Of a stretch of DNA of 38,681 nt, positions 1-8,454 are shown piece by piece. This DNA comes from Oscillospiraceae bacterium. GTDB lineage: Bacteria; Bacillota; Clostridia; Oscillospirales; Ruminococcaceae. Position numbers and translations under genes: made by a program. The DNA lies in the NCBI GenBank assembly GCA_009784625.1, contig WRBI01000025.1, positions 1 to 38,681 on the forward strand, read 5' to 3'. The notes below the pieces were generated by a model. It worked only from the letters and a program-made list of their open reading frames with translations. It did no database searches and was not told the origin of the DNA. How positions within the stretch are numbered: position 1 is the stretch's first letter; the number at the start of each line of letters is the position of its first letter.

Positions 1-15
1 CGCCCGTATTTTGGT

Positions 16-112
16 GAATTTTGAGCCTTTCATCGTTGTCGTTCGTCGGAATACATACAGTATTCCTTCCTCCTCCGCCTTGAAATGCTCGAAAATTCAC
101 TCAAAATCCGTG
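16..112. repeat. Possible dispersed hairpin element
   Basis: Gene-free stretch containing the inverted pair GGAATAC/GTATTCC around 50-65, flanked by outer arms in which GTGAATTTTGAG (about 14-25) is partly complementary to AAAATTCACTCAAAAT (about 92-107). The central GGAATAC...GTATTCC motif also occurs in the repeats at 20624-20743 and 28212-28330, so this may be a diverged relative. The similarity outside the hairpin is weak. Confidence 0.3.
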
Positions 113-169
113 CATTCCCATTTATGTCAACACACCCTAATATTCATATATAGCAGGAGGGTGGGTAAT

Positions 170-645
170 ATGAGTGATTGGGTGTGGTTTTTAATTATAT
201 TTGGCATAGGCATAGTCTTTTTTATGATCTATGCTCATTTTACTATAGACCGCAAACCGCTGTTGTCTGCTGGGGGCAAAATAATAAGAAAAAATATTAT
301 GATGGGGGGCGGATAGAGGGTATGGGGGGGGGCGGGGCAGAATATCATTTGATGATTCTATTTGCCGACAAAAATATTATAGAATTTAGAGCCTCTAAAA
401 AGCAGTTTGATGCCGTAGAAAAATACAATGTAGTAGATATCACGACAAAAGGGTACTATCTTGCTTCAATAAAAAAACAAGGCACACAAAATGTTATTAT
501 AAATAAACTTATCGGCGTAAAAGAATCCGATTTAAGTACTGCCACACCAATGAAACTAGATAATAAAGACACCACTAAATACGATAAATGGGTTGTTGAA
601 GAAAAGAAAATAGCTGAGAGAAAAGCGAAGAAAGCGAAACGATGA
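170..645 (+). pseudogene. DUF2500-like membrane protein, frameshifted in a G tract
   Basis: An AGGAGG site precedes the ATG at 170. The first frame encodes one N-terminal membrane helix (WVWFLIIFGIGIVFFMIYA) and stops at 316. The protein continues in another frame to 645 with a soluble domain (EYHLMILFADKNIIEFRAS) and a Lys-rich tail (KKIAERKAKKAKR). One membrane helix, a Gly-rich linker and a compact beta domain with a V/L-x-F...IEFR pattern recall DUF2500 proteins of unknown function; this is recognised by eye only. The shift falls in G-rich sequence: six G at 304-309 and nine G at 324-332. One extra G in the first tract joins the halves into about 158 residues. It could be a sequencing slip, a real disruption or a phase-variable tract. 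Confidence 0.55.
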
Positions 646-741
646 GCAGAGACCCGCGTGCAAACAGTAGGCCGACTAATTCCCGCGACTTGTTGCCCAG
701 AGGGTTAGCCAGCCTCAGAGCGGTGAGAAGGCCACTGCGCC

Positions 742-1790
742 ATCACAAATGGGATGGGCAATAGAACAGAATATGTATATGACAGTTTAAACCGTGTGGT
801 AAAGGCCATAAACGGGCTGGGTGCCGCTGCTTTATTCTCGTATACCGCCAAAGGGGATATCTCCAGCGTAACCAACGCGGAAGGGAAAACCAGAGCCTAT
901 GGATACAGCCTATCCGGCAAAGTGATAAAGATCACCGACTTTGACGGAAACACGATAGAGTATAAATATAACAAGATCGGCAAAGTTGAGGAGATCATCA
1001 ATCAGGCTGGGAAGAGTACAACATTCACTTATGACCTGATGTGGAATATCACATCAGTAACCGACCCATGCGGGAATACCACCAGTTATATCTACGATAA
1101 ACATCAGCGTGTAATAAAGACGATAGACGAAGAAGGCAACGAAACGAGCTACGACCATGACTACAACGGGAATGTGACCGCGGTTATTTCCCCTCTTGGC
1201 GCGAAAACGCAGATCAAATATGACAGTTTAGACAGGCAGGAAGAAATCACCGAAGCAGATGGCGCGGTAACAAAACTAACCTACTACACTGGGGAACGAG
1301 ACTACATTCACCTACACCCCTCTTGGGCAGATTGAAAGCATAACAAATGCGGAAGAACAAATCATTACCCCGGAGGGAAAGTGAAATCAATTACCCTGCC
1401 ATCCGGGGAAAGTGAGAGTTATGAGTATGATAAGAACGGGAACACCACAAGCATCACCGACAAATCGGGTGCAAAAACAGAACTGAGATATGATAAGCTG
1501 GATCGGGTGATAGAGGCTATAAATCCGCTGGGTTACATGAAAAAGTTCAGCTATGACGCTGCAGGCAGGCTGACAGAGCTGGAACAATACCGGCTTATTG
1601 AGGATGCAACCGGCAGCTTGATCCCCGAACCCCAGATAACCACATACACCCGGAATAAGAAAGACGAAGTAGTGGCAGTTACTTCGCCGCTTGATACTAT
1701 CGTTAAATTCAGCTACAATGGGATCGGGCAGGTAATCGCCAAGCTGGACGAAGAAGGGAACGAAACGCTGTATGAATACAACGAAAGCAA
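742..1790 (+). pseudogene. Degraded RHS/YD-repeat protein fragment
   Basis: Typical YD repeats are readable: GNRTEYVYDSLNR, GNTIEYKYNKIGK, GNTTSYIYDKHQR, GNETSYDHD, KTELRYDKLDR, KFSYDAAGR. No start, secretion domain or core is present. Homology to RHS begins near 742 and stops near 1785-1790. Compared with the minus-strand RHS gene at 3900-6905 there is a deletion near 1280, a frame change near 1335-1381 (the reading resumes at VKSITLPSGESESYEYD) and an in-frame loss of about two repeats near 1560. DNA identity to the inverted partner is very high locally, for example around 1460-1560. It keeps a few repeats that the minus-strand copy lacks (754-1040), so it may derive from the 5' part of an ancestral longer gene. 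Confidence 0.8.
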
Positions 1791-1991
1791 TGATGCCGGT
1801 ATAATGAAATAAAACAAAAACAGTTTAAATATGTTCCAAACGGCACTCATCCAAAGCCCCATCTTTTCTTCCCATAGTGTGCCCGACTGCTTAAGCAATT
1901 TCTTCATAAGCACGAAGCGTCTAGCGGTGTCCATCCACAGCGCAAAAAACGCCAATAGTGAAAGACATATGTACCACGGTTTCTCTTTCAT
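1713..1991 (-). pseudogene. Truncated small membrane protein, probable immunity of the orphan RHS tip
   Basis: The ATG at 1991 follows the TAA of the upstream RHS tip with no spacer, the usual layout for a toxin tip and its immunity gene. The visible protein has two or three hydrophobic segments (YICLSLLAFFALWMDTA and the end of IFKLFLFYFIIPASLLSLY). Codons beyond about 1785 come from the inverted plus-strand RHS fragment, so the native C-terminus is lost and the stop at 1713 is accidental. The immunity role is inferred from position and membrane character. No family is recognised. Confidence 0.45.
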
Positions 1992-3256
1992 TTATTCAGG
2001 GCACCCCCTTACTTCAAACCCTATTACCGCGGCCAGCCCTAGTCCTTTAGCAACATTTGCGCCTATAAGGTATCCGCCGTCTTCAAAGCTCATCTCTGCA
2101 CCTATGCCAAGCGCACCTAATTCCCCTCGGAGGCCGCCAATCACATAAATATTTGTACCTGGAATCCTAAATCTACCTTCCACTTCTCCGCTAATCAAGC
2201 TTCCTCCTATTCTAGCTCCAACATAATCATATGACAAACCAGCCCTCGCATCTGCAGACGGCGCATTCAACTGCCAGTCAGCAACACCGTGACTACCGCC
2301 GAACCCACCTAGGCTTGCTTCAATGTTACCCAAACCAGCACCGACACTACTTTGGGATGAATGACCCGTATTTCCGCTGATGCCAGGGCCAACGCTATAC
2401 CTTCGACAACTTGCCCGCCGATGCTAAACGAATGGTAACGCCCAAGCGGCAAATCATTAACACCCTCCCAATCCGTCCCGCGCGAGCAACGTATCTCTTG
2501 TGCCGCCTGCCCAGTTCTGTCGGCAAACTTGAGCGGATTGCACATGCAAAGCGCATACAAGTTGGCACTTTGCCTAATTGCTAAAATATCAGGTGCAAGG
2601 TTGTTGTTCTGGCTGTCCCCAAAAATCATGTTGTGGGTGTTCCAGTGCAGGTCTTGCGCAACGAATCAAGAGTCTCGCGGATCATAGAAACGATTCTGCG
2701 CAAAAAGTAACCCAGAAACAGAATCATCCGTGTAACCAGTGAACGAGAAAGGATTCGCAAACTCAGAATCACCGGAAAGCGCATCGCTACCAAACTCATC
2801 AAACGCCAAAGCTTCGCTTAATCCAGCATCCCCAATCAAGCGGGTGGGGCTACCAAGATGATCCTGCAAATAGAAGAAACTATCCTTGCCAGAAAGAGAA
2901 GAAATCAGCGAATTCCCCCAAACAAAACTCTGCTTGGAGCTGCCATCAATCGCCAGCAGATTGTCGTAAGGAAGCGTCCGGTCAAGGATGTACTTAATCT
3001 CGCGTGTGGGATCAGGAAGACTTACGTCACTCAACCTCTCCAGCATCCCAACCCGGTTTCGGAAACCATCATAAGTATATGTGGCACTGCCCTTGCTCGT
3101 CTCCGCTTTGGTCATCATATTCGTAGCGTCAAAGAAATACTTGGCCAAAACCCCGCGCCCAAGCTCAGAAACCTTACGCAGATTCCCGCGTTCATCATAA
3201 GAGTAGCTGCGCTCAATCTCCGCCTCGGTTGTTCGGATCAACTGATTGCGCCTAGA
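1992..3256 (-). pseudogene. Orphan RHS core plus alternative C-terminal tip
   Basis: A displaced 3' end of an RHS gene. The core is nearly identical to the full gene (SATYTYDGFRNRVGMLE, FYLQDHLGSPTRLIGDAGL, FTGYTDDSVSGLLFAQNRFYDPR) and begins abruptly near 3253, immediately after the upstream immunity gene. The core is interrupted by TGA at 2666-2668 in the same frame as the continuing RFV-type text (FVAQDLHWNTHNMIFGD), probably CGA to TGA. Near 2400 one base is missing: GAAGGTATAGC would read on if GAAGGTTATAGC. Past these lesions the tip is glycine-rich with alternating hydrophobics (LSYDYVGARIGGSLISGE, IPGTNIYVIGGLRGELGALG), a type seen at RHS C-termini but of activity unknown to me. Without its own start it is a silent cassette that recombination could join to the full gene. 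Confidence 0.75.
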
Positions 3257-3266
3257 TTTAAATAGA

Positions 3267-3893
3267 TTAGTTGTCAATGTTTATATCCTCGTTGTAGCGC
3301 CGATCTTCAAAAGCATTAAGGTAAGGACAATACTTTTTGTGTAAATAGACTGCATAAAAGTTGCCACAAGCAAAATTCACAAGCAAAAGTGCTAGCATTA
3401 TACAGCAAACTATTACACCTGCTATTGCGGGAATTAGGCCAAATGCTTCAGGGTTCAATGCTCTAAATAAGGTAATTGCAAAAAAGATCAGCCCTGAACC
3501 ACCCACAGCAAAACTTTTCGATTTTGCTCTTTGCTTTTCGATTTCTTCTAGGTGCATATGAGAAAACTTTCGGATTAAATATTTTTGTTCTTTAATAGAC
3601 AAAGCAACAACAATGCCGATTAATAAAAACACGATAATTAAGATCAAAACATTGACGTTCTCTCGCGCAGATAGAGGCAGTGGAATGCTTCCATCATCAG
3701 AAAATATATGAAGTGAAAATGCAAAAGTTAAAAGCAACAAAGCACCGACACACTTTCGGAGTCCAGCGTATAGAAAAGTCCGTCTTATAGGGCGAAAAAC
3801 GAAAATTCTCGGCTCCTCATAGTTGATCAAAATGTATTTTTCGACATTTCTGATATCAATAATCGCATCACTTCTGGCATGTTCACTTTTCAA
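3267..3893 (-). CDS. Four-helix membrane protein, probable immunity to the RHS tip
   Basis: 208 residues. The start appears to be TTG at 3893, with GGGGGAGGT lying inside the last codons of the RHS gene that ends at 3900, so translation is likely coupled. Four hydrophobic segments are visible: GALLLLTFAFSLHIF, VNVLILIIVFLLIGIVVALS, GGSGLIFFAITLF and IPAIAGVIVCCIMLALLL. A charged loop (HLEEIEKQRAKSKS) lies between the second and third. Directly downstream of an RHS gene and before an orphan RHS cassette is where RHS immunity genes sit. A membrane immunity fits a toxin tip that is itself hydrophobic and glycine-rich. The family is not recognised and the role is inferred. Confidence 0.65.
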   Translation of the reverse strand: MKSEHARSDAIIDIRNVEKYILINYEEPRIFVFRPIRRTFLYAGLRKCVGALLLLTFAFSLHIFSDDGSIPLPLSARENVNVLILIIVFLLIGIVVALSIKEQKYLIRKFSHMHLEEIEKQRAKSKSFAVGGSGLIFFAITLFRALNPEAFGLIPAIAGVIVCCIMLALLLVNFACGNFYAVYLHKKYCPYLNAFEDRRYNEDINIDN

Positions 3894-3899
3894 GGCACA

Positions 3900-6800
3900 C
3901 TACCTCCCCCAGTGCTCATCAATATTGATGTTGTTGTCTCGAAGCAACCGATCAATATTTTGGCGGTCAAATGCTTCTGAAACAACTTCACTAGGGATAT
4001 ATGCAGTTCTAAGAGAGCGGTAGAAGCCATCTTGGACATGTTCTCTAATGGTCTGGTCACCAATGGGAATATTTCCAACAAGGTTCAATCCCATACCTAC
4101 ACCAGCCCCAACCAGTATCCCTTTTGGACCTAAAGCCGACCCAGTCTTACCGCCGGCTTTTGCAGCAGCCCACGCTTGTGCCCATGCGCTACCTCCAGAC
4201 ATCACAGTATTCGCCACGGCGTTAGTCGCAACTCTGTGATCTGAGATATCATCATTTCGCATATCGCGGCGCAAATCTACTCCAACATCAATTCCTACAC
4301 CTATCGCAGGCAAAAATCTGAATATATTGTTTCCTAATACCCGAATGCCGCTGATTTGCGCTTGTTCAGGGCGAAGTTGATTGTTAATTCTGTGAATACG
4401 ATTATCCCCATAACTCGGACGTATTAAACTAACGGCTCTCGCATCAAAATTCGCCTGCACATTTTGCATGACTTGATTAAAAATCACACCAACACCACTC
4501 GCGCCAAGTCCAAAAAGATTGCCTGGTGATAGAAGACTATCTAGTGCATTTGAGAAAAAGTTATTGTTAGCAGCAATGTCATCAATCTCTAGTCCAGCGC
4601 TATCGGTAAACACTACTGGATTCCCGCCGCAATACTCGTACCAGTTCATTCCCGAGCAAATCGGGTCTTCCGCAATGAAGCGGCCTTGATCAGCCGAATA
4701 AAACCGATTCTGCGCAAAAAGCAACCCAGAAACAGAATCACCCATGTAACCAGTGAACGAAAACGGGTTCGCAAACTTATCCTCCCCGGAAAGTGTTTTG
4801 CTACCAAACTCATCAAAAGCCAAAGCTTCGCTTAATCCAGCATCCCCAATCAAGCGGGCGGGACCCCCAAGATGATCCTGTAAATAAAAGAAACCATCCT
4901 TCCCGGCAAGCGAAGAAAGCAACCCATTCCCCCAAACAAAACTCTGCTTGCTTGTTCCATCTGTCGCAAGCAAGTTATCATAAGGAAGCGTCCGGTCAAG
5001 AGTAAACTTCACTTCCCGAACAGGATCAGGAATGCCGGGATCACTCAACTTCTCCAACATCCCAACTCTGTTCCGGAACCCATCATAAGTATACGTAGCA
5101 CTGCCCTTACCCGTCTCCGCCCTCGTCATCATGTTCGTAGCATCAAAAACAAACTTGGAAACATTCGGCCGCAGATCGGGAATATTCTCAACGATCTTCC
5201 GCAGATTCCCACGCTCATCATAACTGTAACTGCTCTCAACTTCAGGTTCAGTTGTGCGAATCAGCTGATTCCTCGCATTGTAACTGTAAGTGGTCTCAAC
5301 ACCGTTTTGGATGCCGGAGATTCTATTCCCAAGATTGTCGTATGTGTAAGTGTTCATCTTGTCATTGTGCTTAGCGGAAATCAACCTGCCAACAGGATCA
5401 TACCCATAGCTGAACAACCCGCTGTCCTCGGAGGCTTGGTGGCGCTGTTTCTCAATCCCGGTGATGTTACCGGCCGGGTCATAACTGTACTGAAAGCTGT
5501 CCAATGTGAAGCCATCTTGGCTGTGGGTTAAGCCGGTCAATTTACCGAGAGCGCTCACTTCATACTTTGTCGCGATCCCATCCGGCGAAATCCGCTCTTT
5601 CAGCCTGCCTATCGGATCGTAGCTGTACCGGGTTGTTCCATCCGGCGCATGTACTACCTCCAGCTTCCCGGATGGATCGTAGGTATAGTTAACAACCTTC
5701 CCATCCGGATAGGTCAATGTCTCTTTCTGTCCAAGATTGTTCCAGCTGTAGCAGACATCTTGGTTGTTTGCATCCGTTACTTTCGTCGCACGGCCTAGAG
5801 GGTCTACCTCAATCTTTGTGATCCCTAGCCAATCCTTCATCTCTGTCAACTGCCTGAGTGGGTTGTACGACATCTCGACTTCCTTTCCATCTGCATAGCT
5901 CACCTTGCTCAGCTGATTTGCCAGATTGTATTCATACAGCGTTTCGTTGTAGTCTTCATCGGTCTTTGAGACCACCTGCCCGATCTCGTTATAGCTGTAC
6001 CGGACAACCGTGTCTAACGGTGAGGTCACCTCAACAACCTCGCCTTTCTTGTTCCGGGTGTATGTGGTGATCTGGGGTTCGGGGATCAAACTGCCTGTTG
6101 CATCCGCAATAAGCCGGTATTGTTCCAGCTTGGTTAGTCTGCTTGCAGCGTCATAGCCATATTTGGTGCTGTGCCCAAGCGCGTCAATCACCTCAATGAC
6201 ATTGCCAAGCACATCGTATTTATACTGCGCTGTGTTCCCGTTTTCATCTGTGATGCCGATTATCTTCCCGATGGCGTCATAGCTGAACTTTTTCATGTAA
6301 CCCAGCGGATTTATGGTCTCTATCACTCTATCCAGCTTATCATATTTCAGTTCTGTTTTTGCACCCAATTTGTCGGTGATGCTTGTGGTGTTCCCGTTCT
6401 TGTCGTAGGTATAACTCTCACTTTCCCCGGAGGGCAGAGTTACCGACTTCACTTTCCCGCCCGGGTAATAGCTGTATGTCGTGGTCTGTTCTTCCGCGTT
6501 TGTTATGCTTTCAATCTGCCCAAGCGAGGTGTAGCTGAATGCCGTCTCACTCCCCAGCGGGTCTGTCAGCTTGGTCAGCTGATTTGCTAAGTCATATTCC
6601 CGCCTTGTAACATTTCCAAGGGCATCGGTAATCTGCGTGACATTCCCGGCTTTATCGTAAGCCAGTTTGGTAATTGCGCCATCTGCTTCGGTGATCTCTT
6701 CTTGCCTGTCAAGGGCATCATACTTAATCAACGTTTTCATGCCAAGCGGGGAAATAACCGCGATCACATTCCCATTTGGATCGTGTTCATAGCTCGTTTC

Positions 6801-6905
6801 ATTGTCTTCTTCGTCAATCGTTTTAATAATCCGCTGATACTTATCGTAGATGTATTGCATTGTGTTCCCGCACGGGTCAATTCGTTTTGTTATCGGGTTC
6901 ATCAT
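3900..6905 (-). CDS. RHS/YD-repeat polymorphic toxin, N-terminally truncated, with hydrophobic tip
   Basis: 1001 residues. About 35 YD-type repeats (GNVTQITDALGNVTRREYD, GHSTKYGYDAASR, NTYTYDNLGNR) should form the cocoon-like shell that encloses the toxin. The conserved core follows (FYLQDHLGGPARLIGD, NRFYSADQGRFIAEDP, WYEYCGGNPVVFTDSAG), then a tip of about 230 residues (roughly 771-1001). The tip has a Gly/Ala-rich hydrophobic stretch (GPKGILVGAGVGMGLNLVG), which suggests membrane activity but matches no nuclease or deaminase motif I know. The gene starts inside a repeat (MMNPITKRIDPCGN), so secretion and shell-plug regions are missing; it may be a fragment of a larger wall-associated RHS gene. 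It overlaps the lipoprotein gene before it by 4 bases and is followed by a membrane immunity candidate. It ends in TAG. Confidence 0.85.
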   Translation of the reverse strand: MMNPITKRIDPCGNTMQYIYDKYQRIIKTIDEEDNETSYEHDPNGNVIAVISPLGMKTLIKYDALDRQEEITEADGAITKLAYDKAGNVTQITDALGNVTRREYDLANQLTKLTDPLGSETAFSYTSLGQIESITNAEEQTTTYSYYPGGKVKSVTLPSGESESYTYDKNGNTTSITDKLGAKTELKYDKLDRVIETINPLGYMKKFSYDAIGKIIGITDENGNTAQYKYDVLGNVIEVIDALGHSTKYGYDAASRLTKLEQYRLIADATGSLIPEPQITTYTRNKKGEVVEVTSPLDTVVRYSYNEIGQVVSKTDEDYNETLYEYNLANQLSKVSYADGKEVEMSYNPLRQLTEMKDWLGITKIEVDPLGRATKVTDANNQDVCYSWNNLGQKETLTYPDGKVVNYTYDPSGKLEVVHAPDGTTRYSYDPIGRLKERISPDGIATKYEVSALGKLTGLTHSQDGFTLDSFQYSYDPAGNITGIEKQRHQASEDSGLFSYGYDPVGRLISAKHNDKMNTYTYDNLGNRISGIQNGVETTYSYNARNQLIRTTEPEVESSYSYDERGNLRKIVENIPDLRPNVSKFVFDATNMMTRAETGKGSATYTYDGFRNRVGMLEKLSDPGIPDPVREVKFTLDRTLPYDNLLATDGTSKQSFVWGNGLLSSLAGKDGFFYLQDHLGGPARLIGDAGLSEALAFDEFGSKTLSGEDKFANPFSFTGYMGDSVSGLLFAQNRFYSADQGRFIAEDPICSGMNWYEYCGGNPVVFTDSAGLEIDDIAANNNFFSNALDSLLSPGNLFGLGASGVGVIFNQVMQNVQANFDARAVSLIRPSYGDNRIHRINNQLRPEQAQISGIRVLGNNIFRFLPAIGVGIDVGVDLRRDMRNDDISDHRVATNAVANTVMSGGSAWAQAWAAAKAGGKTGSALGPKGILVGAGVGMGLNLVGNIPIGDQTIREHVQDGFYRSLRTAYIPSEVVSEAFDRQNIDRLLRDNNINIDEHWGR

Positions 6906-7699
6906 AGCAACTGAACGTATGCGCGAAACATGAATCGATCTTCGTCAATTGTTTCGATCAAAGCATACCCTACCATTCCATCTAACCGGCCATGAATTTC
7001 TATGACTATATAAGAGTCAGACTTCCATACAGAGTGCGCATAGGGGTGGAAAATTCCACTTCCTAATCCATCCAAAACTCTAAACCAATATCCACGCTTT
7101 TCGATATCATAGATTTTCGATTGTCTGAGTCTTTCGATATCAATTTCCAAAAAGCTAGTAATAAATGACTCTACAACTTGTTCATCAACTATTAACTCAA
7201 ACAACTCATTTGTCGGCCACAAATTTACGTTAGGATTCATTCGCGCATACTCTTGAACATACCAATAGTTGAATTCCATAATTTCATATCTGCCCAATAA
7301 GTGGTCAATATCAATTTCGGAAGGATTTTCCCAGCCATCTCTAATTAGTCCATGAAAGTGTGCCCAATGGACGTACCTTTCTGTATAATGTAATAGTTCA
7401 TTTTCGCTCAGCTCTAGTGGCTGGGCAGATAGGATACTGCGTATGAATGCTACAATCTCACTGTCAACTACTTTTTCGCCTTCTTGTTCCTTTATTTCTT
7501 TTTGAGAAATGGTGTAATCCAAATCAGTACGTTGTTCCTCATCAATAGCAACTTCAAAGCTGGATACCGATGAGCCGATATTTGAATCTGTTTTAATGCC
7601 GTCATAGCCAACACTATTACAACCCAACAATAGCGTTGAAAGGATGATTGACAAACACAGTACGCATGGGTCGATTCGTTTTGTTACCTGGTTCATCAT
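6902..7699 (-). CDS. Lipoprotein B, paralogue of the next gene, with an RHS-derived start
   Basis: 265 residues. The N-terminus MMNQVTKRIDPC matches the start of the RHS gene (MMNPITKRIDPC) and then changes to a signal peptide with lipobox (SIILSTLLLGC, Cys27). A duplicated RHS start therefore provides the start codon and the basic n-region. The body is about half identical to lipoprotein A (shared SEIDI, NLWP, ESFIT, DIERLR, ETIDEDRFMFRAYVQL). No known domain is recognised. It would be anchored outside the cytoplasmic membrane. The start overlaps the stop of lipoprotein A by 4 bases (ATGA), and the same overlap links it to the RHS gene. Its place after a secreted peptidoglycan hydrolase suggests an immunity or accessory role, which is inference. 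Confidence 0.75.
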   Translation of the reverse strand: MMNQVTKRIDPCVLCLSIILSTLLLGCNSVGYDGIKTDSNIGSSVSSFEVAIDEEQRTDLDYTISQKEIKEQEGEKVVDSEIVAFIRSILSAQPLELSENELLHYTERYVHWAHFHGLIRDGWENPSEIDIDHLLGRYEIMEFNYWYVQEYARMNPNVNLWPTNELFELIVDEQVVESFITSFLEIDIERLRQSKIYDIEKRGYWFRVLDGLGSGIFHPYAHSVWKSDSYIVIEIHGRLDGMVGYALIETIDEDRFMFRAYVQLL

Positions 7700-8439
7700 G
7701 GCAACTGAACGTATGCGCGAAACATGAACCGATCTTCGTCAATTGTTTCGATCAAAAGATATCGCTCTATATTTTCAAACTCAACGCTAATTTCGATCAC
7801 GATATATGTACCACTTTTCCATACATTATTTACACCAAGAGCTGACCTGAATCCTAGCCCATCCATAACGCGGAATCGATACCCTTGCATTTCTTTGTCA
7901 TAAAAAAATGATTCTCTAAGTCGTTCGATGTCAACATCAACATACTGTGTGATAAACGATTCGGCCTCTCCTTGACTCACCACCAACTCAACTACCTCAT
8001 TTGCCGGCCACAAGTTTATATCGGGATATGCTTCAGAGAATCGAATTACGTATCCAAAATTAAACTTCTCAAGTTCATATCCATACAGCAGTTGCTCGAT
8101 ATCAATTTCAGAGGGATCTTCCCATGTGTCACGTATAAAGCCATGAGAATCACCCCACCACACAAATCTATTTGCATAATACGACAGACCAACATTGTCA
8201 AGATATAGTGGCTCGCGCGCAATTATGTTTTGGATAAGAATTTCATTCTCATTCAACTGATGTTCAATGCTTTGAACGGTACAATTCTCGACACTAACTT
8301 CTGATTCGGTTTCATAAACCTGTCCCGAAAGTATATTTTCCTCGGTTTGCAAACTTCTCTCGGCTTGGTATGGTTCAGAGATGCCGTAACACCCAAACAA
8401 AAGCATCGTGCTGGCAATTATCATAAGCAGTTTCTTCAT
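7696..8439 (-). CDS. Lipoprotein A, possible immunity to the CHAP effector
   Basis: 247 residues from the ATG at 8439, which has GAGGTG 7 bases upstream; a GTG at 8445 is less likely. A classic lipoprotein signal is present (MKKLLMIIASTMLLFGC, Cys17). The mature part begins with an acidic linker and has a folded C-terminal domain shared with lipoprotein B (WEDPSEIDIEQLL, INLWPANEVVELVV, FRVMDGLGF, WKSGTYIVIEI). No family is recognised. It starts about 15 bases after the CHAP effector stop, so the two are probably co-transcribed. Surface lipoproteins are a known form of protection against secreted wall-degrading toxins, so an immunity role is reasonable but unproven. Confidence 0.75.
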   Translation of the reverse strand: MKKLLMIIASTMLLFGCYGISEPYQAERSLQTEENILSGQVYETESEVSVENCTVQSIEHQLNENEILIQNIIAREPLYLDNVGLSYYANRFVWWGDSHGFIRDTWEDPSEIDIEQLLYGYELEKFNFGYVIRFSEAYPDINLWPANEVVELVVSQGEAESFITQYVDVDIERLRESFFYDKEMQGYRFRVMDGLGFRSALGVNNVWKSGTYIVIEISVEFENIERYLLIETIDEDRFMFRAYVQLP

Positions 8440-8454
8440 AGCCACACCTCATAA

